A stretch of 64,000 nucleotides of DNA from Dasypus novemcinctus (GCF_030445035.2 NC_080696.1:24999661-25063660); one strand, 5' to 3'; positions 43,766 through 55,384 are shown, counted from the stretch's first letter. Notes: generated from the sequence alone by a model not told the origin. A program made the numbers and translations.

Positions 43766-45789
43766 TTAAGACACTAAAGAAAGTCTTAGCACATTTTAAA
43801 ACAAAGTGATAGTGACACAGCTGGACATTAACTTCTTGCAACAAACTAGCAATATTTAGGATTGCTGCATACTATAGTGTTGTTACTTTAATCTATGATA
43901 AGAAGTTGTTTCTGTGACACATACCCTTTTATAATAATTAAACCCATAATTAACCCATTGTACTTTTGCTTAATATTATGTTGAAATATTGATAAATTTA
44001 TACACTTTTAAGCATTCATATGAACTCATACAACTTTACTTAACAAAGTGTAAAAGAAAAAATCCTGTTAATTTTGTAACACTTTTAAATACCTTCCATT
44101 CAACTTATAACATTAAATTAATTCAATTATTACTTTAATTTTTCTTTCAAGGTAAAAGAACAAATCTCTTGTAATTAGTATGGAATAAAAGACTACTTGT
44201 CAGGATTTGATTTTGAGAAAGCAGGTTTTAACATTATGTTCCTTTAAAAGAGATAAGACCCTTTCTTCTTCAAACACTGAAGAAATGATGAGATTAAAGC
44301 ACAAGAAGCTATTCTGATAAAACAGACTTTCTTTGTATACTGATTATTCTGGAAACTTTTACCAAAACAGACTAATGACTTGAGAGACTTTGAGAAAGAA
44401 CAAAATTTTTAACTTTGGTACATACTACTTGATACTAAAGCTTTTAAAACTTTATAGATAGACTCATCAAATTTTGTTTAACTTTAATCATAAAAATTCA
44501 TTTTCCATGAACCTTCTACACCTTCAGTATTCACCTAGGTTTTGTCCCACACTCTACTCTTTCCCAATAATCAATCGTTTTACCTTAGGACAAAATCATC
44601 TTCTGTTTCCTTAATAATAAAAACACATTCCACATACCCCACATACGAAGTTACCAGGCAAACTCCTTACAACATATAATTGCCATCAACACTAAACAAG
44701 CTTGTTAAAATAATGAACTTTTCTTCACTTTAAATACTTAGTAGCATGCAATGCCAGAAACAGTCCCCTAGAACAAGTTGACAGGGGAGGCTGGCCGCCA
44801 ACAAGTTTTCATGTTATAAAATTACCTTTTATTATTAATATTATCAATTCAGGTTTTGTTTAATAATAACTTTTTGGAATTAGCTATTTAAGTGCCTTAA
44901 TTTAAACAATGCTTCATTAAACTTCTTACAATTATTTATAATTTTAAGACAAATTTTACCTTCAGAGAATACGTTCCCTTACTTAAAATTATCACAATAA
45001 CTTCCTTCTTCAACTTGCCATATGCATTTCATTCCCAAGAGTTTATGAAAATTAGCCATCCTGTTTTAGGACAAAACACACCTTTTAGAAAAAACATTAA
45101 ATTTCAGTCAGCATTCCACAAACTTTTAACCATTTTTAATATTCATTTAAGTTTTACATCCTTCATTTTATCCAGTAAAGAAAAATAAACTTTTCATTTT
45201 AATCTAGGTGAAAACTATTTTTTATGAAAAGACTTATAGTAATTTTGTCAATCAAGACTTACAATTTTTATCATTGTAGAAATCTTATTAACATTTAAAC
45301 TTATGTATTAATATGTGTTTATTTAATTTTTGGCCACTTGAATAGAGCTCTTTTAAAAATTTTTTATTTATTAATTTATGTCACCATCCAGAGGTATTAA
45401 AATATACACTGACATTGAACAGACAAACACAAAACAATTACAAACATTAACAGAAACATACAGTTTACAATTGACTCATAATTCTTACTTTCTTGTATAG
45501 CTGTTTTTAAGGTCTCCATTACATCACATCTTAGATTTTACTGTTTAAGATTTCTTCTGGAATCCATGTTGTCTGTAACATGCAAGCTTGTGCTTGGAAA
45601 CATTTTTATTAGTTATCAGCAATCAGTTAAGATAACTTGAGCAGCATAAATGTAGTTAAGCTTTTATTTAGCAGTTTAGACAGACTGTTAACACACATTT
45701 TTTGATTATTATTCTGTAAGACTATACTGAGACTTGAAGTTCAGGAGTAAACTATTGATTTAAAACTTTATCCAAGTTCTTTATCTATC
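43766..45789. other. AT-rich stretch inside the provirus, not interpretable
   Basis: About 2 kb where protease and the start of pol would be expected. The sequence is AT-rich with no frame above 60 codons. Patches resemble one another (for example 'cttcagtattcacctaggtttt' near 44,523 and 'tttttaatattcatttaagtttt' near 45,132), suggesting internal duplication. It may be a decayed pol or an unrelated insertion. Confidence 0.4.
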
Positions 45790-46437
45790 CTTTAAGCTCA
45801 TCGCTATATGCCATTCCCTAGTAAGGGACCATGAAATTATATTGGGCTTCAAATTTCGGGGAGTTCTGGATCACAGAGTGTTTCAACAATGGCAATGGAG
45901 GGATACTGGTATGGGGTACCAATGACAGGTGATATATGGCTGACAGGGAGCTGTACAGAACATATGTCCAGGGTGCATGGTAATGTTTGGATATACTCAT
46001 AGTGGCAACAATTAAAAACCACAGTAGGGGGGGTACTGGGTTCCTGGCCAGTGGTGCTCTGTCGTGGTCCCTAGGGGAGCAGCGACAGTCTCCCAGGTAC
46101 AGTGGCGGGGACCGGGAGGGAGTGAGGGTTCAACAGTGAGCCCCTGATGCTAATGACTATGCTTGTGAGCTGATAAACCCAAAATAAGAACAAGGCCTAG
46201 AACAACTTTGTGCCTGGGAATTTCCTCCTGTCAGCCTTCATGTTACTCAAATGTGGCCAGTCTCGAAGCCAAACTCAGCATGTAAATGCAATGCCTTCCC
46301 CCCAGCGTGGGACATGACACCCGGGGATGAGCCTCCCTGGCAACGAGGGACCACTATCAACTACCAACTGATGATGCAACTGGAAAATGACCTAAAACTG
46401 AACATTCCTTTTAACACCTTGATAAAAATTTTATACT
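45790..46437 (+). repeat. Fragment related to the L1 3' UTR, no tail
   Basis: Parallel to about 18,575-19,180 of the L1 at 13-20 kb: 'atattgggcttc', 'gtgctctgtc', 'cagtgagcccctgat', 'catgttactcaaatgtggcc', 'agccaaactcagcatgtaaatg' and 'tgggacatgac.cccggggatgagcc'. After 'actgatgatgcaact' the two diverge. It has no L1 3' end or A tail, although it lies within the provirus. It could be a rearranged L1 piece or a copy of a separate repeat that the L1 3' UTR also contains. Confidence 0.65.
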
Positions 46438-46499
46438 AATTTTATTATCTTGGTTAAATAGGCCCAATCAGAATTAACATGGAAACAAAACAGAACACT

Positions 46500-47390
46500 A
46501 ACGTTGCCATGTATTTCTCTTTTTCCAGTGACTTAACTCTATTAACCCCCACTAGCCCACAGCTTCATTGTCATGTAGACAGCTGGGGGTTTGCAGAGTT
46601 GCTGCCAGAATAGTTTCCTTATCTTCGTTAACACTTTAACAGAAAGTTTTCTTACAAGCCTGGTTTCACTAACAAGGACTTTATTTAGTATTTTTACCTG
46701 CTTTAAATCTTTCAATACTTTAAAAGGTATTGGCTCAGGGTGAAATACAACATCCCCTTGCAGATTATTTGTATCTGGTGGTATCACATGTAATGTTACT
46801 GGGAAAGCAGATAATAATTGTTTAACATAAGGCAAAGCATTGGCAACATCTGAAAACATTTCTAACTTAGGCTTAGTAACAGAAGGTAATTCAGTAGGTG
46901 CAGAGAGTTGTACTGGATACACAGAAGATATTTCATTAGGACACTTCACTGAGCTTTTGTTGATGAAAGGGTTAATATCAGGATGAGGGGGAAAACCTGG
47001 CAGTTCTCATTCACCTCAAGCTCCTGTTCTTTCCAATTTACTTTCTTTCATTTGAAATTTACTTATGGGCTTAGAAAATATAGTAATTCCATTTTTCTCT
47101 CCTTCTTCAGACTGTAAAGGATCTGAAGCTGCCACTATCTGGTGGCATAAGGCCCATACTGATAATGGAATGAATTCCCTTTTTTGATATGCTCTTCATA
47201 AAGCTTTCATTACACTTCTCCAGTTTCAAATTTAAAACATTACACCCTTGAGGTTGAAGCCAGCAACAATGCTTTTGTATTAAAGCAAAGAATTCTAGTA
47301 ATTCATAGCTTTTACAGGCACCCCATTAACTTTCAATAAAGTTTTTAACACTTGCAAATATGTTTCCACATGTTCCATTTGATTACTCAT
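46500..47390 (-). pseudogene. ERVK gag (matrix and start of capsid), broken
   Basis: The likely start is the ATG at 47,390, 139 bases past the primer-binding site. It is followed by a matrix-like opening with 'YLQVLKTLLKVNG' and, in another frame, an LEFFALIQKHCCWLQPQG-like segment typical of betaretroviral matrix domains. A 136-codon open piece (46,949-46,542) has a proline-rich linker and then FPVT and EPIPFKVLKDLKQ, matching the start of the capsid. Nucleocapsid zinc knuckles are not seen, since the foreign fragment at 46,437 cuts the gene. Early frameshifts prevent translation of the whole. Confidence 0.7.
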
Positions 47391-47528
47391 TACCCTGGTG
47401 GCTTCGTGGAAATGTTACTTACTTACTTAATCTTGAAGACTTGAGTCACTCTGCTTTGGATGTCTCACTTGACCCTCAATGAGATCTTTTCCACAGTTCC
47501 CATTACCGATTTGGAAGACTCACTTCTA

Positions 47529-47546
47529 GCCCCATGTTGGGCACCA
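47529..47546 (-). promoter_or_regulatory. Primer-binding site, tRNA-Lys(1,2)-like
   Basis: On the minus strand TGGTGCCCAACATGGGGC lies two bases inside the 5' LTR edge. It differs from the lysine-1,2 site TGGCGCCCAACGTGGGGC at two positions, both C-to-T-type changes at former CpGs. This supports the ERVK assignment and methylation-driven decay. Confidence 0.9.
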
Positions 47547-47548
47547 GA

Positions 47549-47950
47549 TGTTGGAGATTTGGGCCCAAAGGTATCAGGAATGAAAGAAGGAGAAAAGGGG
47601 GAAGGAAACAAAGAGAAAGAACTAATGAGCTTGGATCAGGGGGTCTGCGAGTAATGACTCCTCAGACAACTTTATTTTCTACATGTGGCATTATATATAC
47701 TCAAACTATCAAGATAACAAGCAGTGTAACTACACATTACAATACTCATAAGTTAAAGAACTTATCTCAGAGTACGAAGATTCAGTATTCCTTTCAAACT
47801 ACAGAGTGTGTTTGCTCATATTTCTCCCTGCCCTACACAGCTTTATCCTGTTGACTCAAAAGGCTTAATTGCTTCATTCCTATGTTAAAAGTGTAGCCAT
47901 GGAAATAGCACATCTCTCTTTGTGAGACCACTATGCCTCAGTTTCCAACA
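47549..47950 (-). repeat. ERVK 5' LTR
   Basis: A 402-base LTR with TGTTGGAAA…CTCCAACA termini on the minus strand, a TATA-like element (complement of 47,691-47,698) and AATAAA (complement of 47,671-47,676). It matches the 3' LTR closely apart from scattered substitutions and a 27-base length difference, so the insertion is moderately old. Confidence 0.9.
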
Positions 47951-49089
47951 CAAACAATTTATCTGTTTCCAATATACAAAGGGCCAGACATAGGATAAAT
48001 ATTTGCATTACCATAAGGAGAATTTGGGAGGAAACTTGAGTGACTGATCCCCTACAGTTCTGAAAATGTGAAGGGCATATTTCATTAAATTTCAAAATCT
48101 GAAAGTAATTATTAAGATGATGGTTTCTTCTCATCCATGGCATCATGGGAACCCACCCTTTCCACCATCTTGCCCAATGGCCATTTTCTTGGTTCCCCCC
48201 TCATCAAGCATCTGGGTGGCATCTGAGCTCCTGACCTCACCCTCCAAGAATGTTGGGGTGATGGCCACACTTTACCCAATCTCTGGGCTACAGTCTCAAT
48301 TCCCTTAGTAGAGTGAGGTGAAGGCAACATACTCCCTAATCTCTGGCATGCAGATTCTTCCCTCTTTGAGCAATGAGTTGGTGACCCGGCCTTCCCTAAT
48401 GTATGGGGGACAGGCCCACCCCACTGAGACCTATGGAGTACCAACCTTATTCTCCCCAACCCTTGGGGAATGTGCACCACCTTCTCTCTACCCTGGGCAG
48501 CAAAATTCTCCATGAACAGTAGAATGGAATAGCCAACTTCTTCAATTGCCAGAGCAAACTCACCCACTCTGTATACATGGGTAGGATTCCTCTCTTGTCC
48601 CAAGGAGACGTCTTAATTCCACACCTCAGCTTCCATGGTTTTCCTCTTAAAGCCATTTTCCCTATCATCTCTCCCCTCCATGTTCTTTTTAATCCAGACT
48701 GATGGTTTTTTGTTCATACAATGCTCTTAATAAGCTAGTTAAGTTAGCATGCAGGAAGCAGGGGTCCAAACCATTAGACATTAGTCTTTCATGGATAGCT
48801 GTGTTTTCAACATTGACTTCCAAGTTCCAAGCTTAGTTAATTTCTCAAATGGGGCTTTATTGTCTGGGGGCTTGATTTCCAGAGACTTGGAATTTCCAGA
48901 ATGAGTTTCTCTTTCTTTGTGCCCAACAATTTGGTTATCAGTTTATATCTTTTCTCTAAAATTTTGCTTTAAGCTGCAAGTAGAAGCAAAGCTGCATTGA
49001 TAAAATTTACTTTGGAAATATCCTTGGCTAAATGTCCAATCTTATAATTTGAAAATTCTGCCTTCCATGCAACATTGGGAGACAATCTT
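47951..49089 (-). repeat. ERVL/MaLR-like internal region with 60-bp tandem repeats
   Basis: On the minus strand this continues the internal region that starts after the primer-binding site at 50.5 kb. About 48,205-48,500 holds four or five diverged units of roughly 60 bases. A 163-codon frame (48,603-48,112) is open through them. Its repeats show LGKAGSPTH, QRLGSMLPSPH and QRLGKVWPSPQ at 20-residue spacing. The rest is non-coding and AT-richer. A role for the frame is unknown; MaLR-type elements have only degenerate internal frames. Confidence 0.5.
49076..49089. repeat. Target duplication of the L1 inserted at 49.1-50.25 kb, left copy
   Basis: tgggagacaatctt here and tgggagtcaatctt at 50,248-50,261 differ at one of 14 bases. 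The internal LTR-element sequence is continuous if the 1.16 kb between them is removed. Confidence 0.9.
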
Positions 49090-50247
49090 TTTAAAAATTT
49101 TTTATTTAATTTCCCCTCTTTAAAGGTACATAGATCACAAAAATTGTTACATTAAAAAATATGAGGTTCCCATGTACCCCACACCCCACCCCACCCTACT
49201 CATCCTACATCAACAACCTCTTTAAACATTATGGCACATTCATTGCATTTGGTGAATTCATTTTGGAGAACTGCTACACTGCATGGATTATATTTTACAT
49301 TGTAGTTTACACTCTTCCCCAGTCCATTCAGTGGGTTATGGTAGGATATATAATGTCCAGCATCTGTCCCTACAATATAATTTAGGACAATTCCAAGTCC
49401 CAAAAATGCCCCCACATCACATCTCTTCTTCTCTCTCCCTACCCTCAGTAACTACCATGGACCACTGTCTCCACATTTTTGACACAATTTCTTCAATTGC
49501 TGCAGTCACAATACCTGTATAGTAGAATACCAGTAAGTTCACTCTAATCTATATTTTATTCCTCCATCCTGTAGACCCTGGAATGGTGATGTTCACTCCA
49601 CCTCTAAATCGAGAGGTGGCTTATATCCCACATGGTTAATGGATGCAATTTTCCTGCTTGCAGTAGTAGGCACTCTCAGTTCCCTGGTGTGGTAGTTGAC
49701 TATGTTCACCTCCCTGTTAGCTGACCTGGGTAAGTCCAATGAACCAAAGAGTAGGAGTTGAAACACTGCTGAGGCTCAGGGCCCAGTTGGCACATGGCCA
49801 GTCCATAGATTCAAGTCTCCTGAGTATATATCAACCCCAGCACCAACCAAAGATTCTGTAAAAGTGACAGAAGAGGCATGCATAGAAAGCTCACATCTGA
49901 GTCAAATTCCTTCATACTCAGGAGCAGAAATTACAAAGTAAGGCCCACTGACAAGGCACAGAATACCAAGGCCATTTACCATGACTGTAGAACCTGTGTG
50001 TCTCCATAGTCCTCAGGAGGACCACTATCTAGGGTTGTATCTACTTTGGCTCTTTCTGGAATCCTGCTGAGACATGAATAAGCACAACCCCTCTAATGAC
50101 CTCCCAAATCTTTCTTGAAGACTCAGCCATATAAACTCATTTGTCTTTACCATTATCTCCCTTTTATCCAAAGTCTTTTTCTGGTTACATCACCAGCTAG
50201 TGACCTTCCCCCCAGTGTGGGACATGACTCCTGGGGACAAGCCTCCC
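49090..50247 (-). mobile_element. L1 3' UTR insertion inside the ERVL-like element
   Basis: A minus-strand, 5'-truncated L1 of 1,158 bases made wholly of the long 3' UTR, with T-rich sequence and 'aggtacatagatcacaaaa' at its left end. It lies in reverse parallel to about 19.1-20.3 kb. The 14-base flanking repeats mark the insertion. The frames open in other copies here (5.8-6.1 and 19.3-19.8 kb) are broken by stops in this copy. Confidence 0.9.
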
Positions 50248-50261
50248 TGGGAGTCAATCTT

Positions 50262-50494
50262 GCTAAGTTTTCTGATTCTTTAAAACACAGATCAACTTTC
50301 CTCCAGTTTCCAATAATAGTTTCATCATTTACTTCTAAGGCCTCATGAAAAGTCTCTTTAGTGTTCATATTCCTACCAGAAGTCTCTTTAAAGCAATCTA
50401 GGCTTTTTCTATCAAATATCTCACAATTCTTCCAAAGAATTCCCCTTACCCATTTATAACACCATTCCAGCATTTTGGTATTTGCAAAAACATG
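50262..50494 (-). pseudogene. ERVL gag-like start region
   Basis: Just after the primer-binding site on the minus strand, an open stretch (from about 50,473) reads CYKWVRGILWKNCEIF and KETFHEALEVNDETIIGNW until it runs into the L1 insertion. By position this is the start of the gag-like region of an ERVL/MaLR-type element. Homology is inferred from layout, not from a certain sequence match. Confidence 0.5.
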
Positions 50495-50512
50495 ATTCCA
50501 CTCTTGGTACCA
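50495..50512 (-). promoter_or_regulatory. Primer-binding site (tRNA-Leu-like) of the ERVL-like element
   Basis: On the minus strand TGGTACCAAGAGTGGAAT lies five bases inside the LTR. It has the TGG…CA(G/A)GAGTGG pattern of ERVL/MaLR leucine-type sites and resembles the site at 23,338. It fixes the strand of the whole nested element. Confidence 0.7.
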
Positions 50513-50517
50513 AATTC

Positions 50518-51149
50518 TGTGTTATTCACCCAAAAGGGATGCTGATGTAATGTACCAGAAATCTGTTTGTTTTTATAAAGGATACTTATTTGGGGTAGAA
50601 GTTTACAGTTACAAGGCCCTAAAGAGTCCAACTCAAGATACTATAAAAGGTACTTCCTCACCCAAAGTCTGTTGCCACATGTTGAATTAAGATGGCAGAT
50701 GATGTCTGTGAGTGTTCTGCATTCCTCTTTCCTCTTAAGGCTCTGTGGGCCCCACCTTCTTCCATGTATCTCAACTGTAGGCTGGAATAGGGGTCAGCTT
50801 CTCTGTTTTCTTCAGTTGCAAACTATCTGGTGAATGGCTTATCTCTCTTCCTGGACTGCAGGTTCAAAGCTGACAAATCTCTCTCTGGTATTTATGGAGC
50901 TTTCTCTATTCCTGTGTGTCTGCTTCTTTTTGAGTGCCCATTTATATAGCCCTCCATGGAAGTGGAGACTGAACACTTCACATCCTAATGACATGGTCAA
51001 ATCAAAGCCCTAATCTTGATTTAATCAAATAAATGTAAAACTTTTGAATTTAAATCAATCAAAGGGTATCATGTCCTAGAGGATAGACCAGTTTACAAAC
51101 AAAATTTACATCTCTTTTTGGAATTCATAAATAATGTCAAATTACCACA
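50518..51149 (-). repeat. ERVL/MaLR-like 5' LTR
   Basis: An LTR of about 632 bases. On the minus strand it runs from TGTGGTAATTTGAC to GGGTGAATAACACA. Related LTRs are at 809-1,375 and 40,040-40,578. The primer-binding site on its inner side makes it the 5' LTR. Confidence 0.7.
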
Positions 51150-52449
51150 AATCATAAGTTACAAACTAAATATTTGACTGGAAACTGGAAGACTCTTTTC
51201 TTTTTATAGAGAACTTTTTAGTATGCATTGCACTATACTCTGCTATTAAATATTTCCTTGTGCCAATAGAGACATATGAGTTTTCTTTGAATAATTGATT
51301 AGAGAGATTACAAAATGAGGCCCCCAAAATTATTACTTTGGGTCTCAAGTTTACATTTAAGAACTAACTGTTAAAGGAAACATTGTTTTGATTACTAGTT
51401 ATGAGGAGAATGTTTTGGTAAATTTAGAAGACATGTACTACTTTTGGGAAGAGAGTGAGCTTTGCTGAAAGGAAATTATTTTGTAACTCATAATGTTTCC
51501 TCCAATAAACAAAACTTGAAATAAAAATATAGAAAGAAGGATAAATAAGGCAAAAGCATTTCTAACATGAAGTAAAATAAGATTATTTCCATTAAGTACC
51601 CTGGTCATTAAGCATAAACCATTGAGGAATAAAAAAAAAATACTAAGTCCTTCCTCATGTTTAAATAATAAAAGACAGAGATAGATGCTGAATCCCAAAC
51701 TACAGGATCGTAACAACCTTAAATATGGGCTTTCAAATCTGAGTATGGAACCTCTGTGTTCAGTGGCCAGGTGTAGGTTGATTTCCAAGCAATACTTTTT
51801 TTCCTGATTCTTCAGTATGTAGTCTTTATAAATGTTAGCATGTTGTCTCAGTTAATTTTTGATATTTCAGAATGGACATAATCAATATCTGTGGTTGAAA
51901 AGTGGCAAGGAAAGAATTTAATAGCAAATAGAAATCTATGGTTTTGAGTCAAGGAGTGCAAAAGGTATGTCTAGAGGCCTATTTGTATTTAAGTGTGTGA
52001 GGGCATATATGCAAGTGAGGTAACATTGAGAAGCTCACAGGGATTCCAGAGGGTAATTAATTTATTCATGAATGCAGAAGAGGATATAATGTGAGAAATG
52101 TGAGGATACATCATGCCTTTAATCCTGAAGTCATCAATTCTAATTATTATAAATAAGGTCAAGTTACACAAAGACTCAGATTAGCAATACATGCACCAAT
52201 GTATGCTTGGTATGGATATGTTTGAATATAGTCAAAGGCATATAGATGACATAGTTTATCTACATTTTAAAAATGCTGTGCTGGAAGGATAGTAATGCCT
52301 TATTCAGAAGTAGCCTAACATTTGGAGACATTATTAAGCACAAAACATATTCTCCTTATTTTTTTTACCATAATTATATGAACTGATACCTTCCCTTATC
52401 TGGGGACAGGTGGTCTCTTTATTCTATACCATTGGCATTCCAGTAACAT
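51150..52449. other. Intergenic sequence, nothing recognised
   Basis: AT-rich, with no credible frame or repeat. The longest open stretch (minus, about 51,438-51,788) is hydrophobic by AT-rich composition and matches no family that I know. Confidence 0.5.
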
Positions 52450-53245
52450 ACTATAACTTTTCCCCATTTTGTGTTTTTTATCAAATGCCAACTTTGCACT
52501 GCCCTGCAAACACTTTTTCCAGTTGCTTTCCAATGCCCCTATAGTTGAATCTCTTACCCCTTATCCTTTCTTATATTTTCATTTTCTTTCTAGTATTTCT
52601 CCTTTTAACCACATTCAAATATATGATATGCCACTAGTTTCATTCACAATATTGCATACCATCACTGCCATTCTTTATCAAAACTTTTCTATAACCCCAA
52701 ATATAAACTATATATACTTTAAACTTTAAATCAGTATTCCATATCCCCACACCATCTCCTGATAACCTATACTCTAGATTCTGACTCTATAAGCTTGCTT
52801 ATTCTCATTATGTAATATCAGTGACATCATACTATATTTGTCCTTTTGTTTCTAGCTATTTCACTCCACATGAAAGCTTCAAGATTCAGTCATGTTGTAG
52901 TATGTGTCAAAACGTTATTCCTTTTTTATGGCTAAAGAATATTTCATTGTGTGTACATACCACATTTTGTCTATCCATTCATCACTTGATGGGCATTTGG
53001 GTTGCTTCCATATTTTGGTAATTGTGAATAATGCTATTATGGACATCAGTGGGAAAATCTTTGAGACCCTGTGTTCAATTATTTTGGGTAGATTCCTAGA
53101 TGTGTGCTTGCCAGGTGATAGGGTAATTCTATACATAACTTCATGAAGATTTGCCAGTCTTTCATAGTGGCTCCACCATTTTACACTCCCACCATCAGTA
53201 AGTGTTCCTATTTCTCCACTTCCTTGCCAAAATTTTTAGAGTAGT
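52450..53245 (-). mobile_element. Older L1 ORF2 3' end and UTR fragment
   Basis: The complement encodes, in broken frames, the C-terminal ORF2 landmarks TKIWKQPKCPSSDEWIDKMWY and VHTMKYSLAIKKE (about 53,035-52,918), with 'ctcccaccatcagtaagtgttcc' further upstream. The left part (52,450-52,800) fits an old L1 3' UTR. It is a different, older lineage than the long-3'UTR L1. Confidence 0.7.
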
Positions 53246-53289
53246 CTTTACATTATGCCATGTAATATGGCATATCACTTACTTCTGAA

Positions 53290-53415
53290 TATTATTCTAT
53301 ATCTCAGCTAGAATATAAGTCCAAAAAGGACAAAGATCTTTTATTCTTTTCCAATATTCTGTGCACAGTGCCTGGTGCATTATAGAAACTCAAAATAATA
53401 TTTACTAACAGCAAT
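53290..53415 (+). repeat. L2/MIR 3'-end-like fragment
   Basis: 'agctagaatataagtccaaaaagg', 'tgtgcacagtgcctggtgca', 'tatagaaactcaaaataatattt' matches the shared L2/MIR 3' end phrase order. Confidence 0.6.
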
Positions 53416-54189
53416 GAATAAAATGAAGAGGTCTAATGAACATAACACATCCAGTGTCTACTTGTTCCAGCTGGTTAAATGCATCCTAAAATTTACAAAC
53501 TCTGAATAAATATGTGATAATTTCAAACTGGCATAACAACGTTGGAAATATTCTTTTTCAGCAACTACAAGTCATACAAATTGATTACAACTAATCCATA
53601 AATTTAAAAAACTTTCAAAAATTTAAATAAATGGGGCTGGAGTTACTGAAAAAATGTAATACATCTAAAAATTAACATTCAGAATGTAAAATATGAAAGT
53701 CCTTCCAATTTGAAAATTAAAAGTACATACAACTAAAAATGAATGTTAATTTATTCTAGGCCAAATAACAAAATATTTAACTCTACAACATTTATACAAT
53801 GGATGCATGAATAATACATATTGCTACATATAATTTAAAACAGGAATCAGAAGAATAATGGAAATATTATTAAACAGTTAACAAAAAGTAAAGAAAATAA
53901 TCATGTTTCTCTAGGTTCTAGAGAAAAATGAACAAATTCAAAATCAAAAGTAGGAGGAACAATATAGTAAAATTAAAATAGCAATGAATGAATTAAAAGC
54001 AAATAAAAATTGAATAGCATTTATCTCAAAGGATCAGAAGGTAAAAATCCATACTTTAATAAGTAAAAATTTTAAAAAAGCAGAGTTAAAACTGGGAGGG
54101 AAAAAGAAAGATAGATAATATGATAAAAACATACTGAGTTAAAGATCAAACTATATCAACAATTTATATCAGAAGATATTTAAATTATT
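53416..54189. other. Intergenic sequence, nothing recognised
   Basis: AT-rich, with no credible open frame or named repeat. Confidence 0.5.
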
Positions 54190-55380
54190 GGGTCAGATTT
54201 TGGCTTCTGCCATAACACCATGATGGTACAAGACTCCACTGCCATCATAAAAAAAAATCCTAAACCTCAATAAAATATAGATGAAAAATGTTTTCAGACA
54301 ATGGGTAAGAGGCATAACAGGTCAGGTACCCAGGAGATAATGAAATATATGAAAAAGGACTCTTGTATACCTACCTGCCTTTCTGTACTTCTTGCTGACT
54401 AAGGAGAAACAGAGTAGAGAGTATAAAAGCCTTGCAGAGATTGAGGCAGAAATTGAAGTTCCCACAAGTTGAAGATGTTGAAACATTAAAGATAGGGTAT
54501 CCAAAGGAGGTCCCACAAATATCAGTGCTGGTATTTCTTGTAGGTACTTAGCTGAAGGTTTAGCTCTATATGTGTAGAAGAGAGGCTGCTACTTGATGAG
54601 AACCAAACATAAATACCAGAGGAGAGAGGTCATGAAGGGCTGGGAGAAGCTGAATTTATGGCCCAGCCAGTACAACACATGTATTTGATGAACTCAGGGA
54701 TGAAATTAAGACCAAGTAAGGACTTTCCCTTTTGTAATGATAACTCCTTTAGACTGAGGACAAAGTGAAATAGATCCTCCTTAACAGGATATAATATAAA
54801 TCCTTGAGGTTCAAAAGACATTGCCAATAATTTGTGGCTAGCCATAACAAGCCTCAATACCTTTTATTGAAAGACAACATAATCTAGACTCCATACAATA
54901 TATCATTCACAAAGCAGTCAAATATTATTTTTAAAAATACTAAACATAAGACAAAGCAAGACAATGTGAACCACTTGAATGAAAAAAGAAACAGATTTCA
55001 AGATGACCCCAAAGTTTGCATTAGCAACAAATGACTTTAAAATAGCTTTATACATATATTTAATGACTTAAAGCAAACATGATCCTGAAGTAGAAATATA
55101 TAAGAAGTCACAGCAGAAAAAAATGCAAACTAAAATAAAATGAGCTAAATAGAAATCCTAAAAAGGTAAAGTAAATTACATGAAAATGAAAAAAAAAAAA
55201 GCCAAAAGGACACAACTTCAGATTGTAGTCTATCAAAGAAAGAACCAGTAAACATTAAGCCAGATCCAAAATATTTTTCAAACTGAGGAGCTAAGAGTAA
55301 AACAACCACAATGAAAAACTCTTGATAAAGACCATTATATGTATTGTCATAATTTACTAATTTTGCAGGAGGAAATTTAA
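54190..55380 (+). repeat. Old HAL1/L1M 5' region
   Basis: The stretch around 54,880-55,130 ('acagatttcaagatgacccc', 'caacaaatgactttaaaatagctttatac', 'gcaaacatgatcctgaag') follows the HAL1/L1M ORF1 5' region. The left part is less certain. No open frame. Confidence 0.45.
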
Positions 55381-55384
55381 ATAA

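Larger units (their letters stand above)
40723..47950 (-). mobile_element. ERVK (betaretrovirus-like) provirus, defective
   Basis: Two LTRs (40,723-41,151 and 47,549-47,950) enclose an internal region read on the minus strand. It contains a lysine-tRNA-like primer-binding site, gag, a decayed pol with the RT active-site region, env with surface and transmembrane parts, and a polypurine tract against the 3' LTR. The order and primer type place it in class II (HERV-K/betaretrovirus-like). All genes carry stops and frameshifts. A foreign repeat (45,790-46,437) sits within gag/pro and a long AT-rich stretch (about 43.8-45.8 kb) is uninterpretable. The provirus lies inside an older ERVL/MaLR-like element. 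No 6-base target duplication is visible at its edges. Confidence 0.88.

Noticed and set aside
46251..46439. A small gene in the fragment inside the provirus
   Set aside because: It lies in L1-3'UTR-related repeat sequence, and the same frame is not kept at 19.0-19.2 kb.
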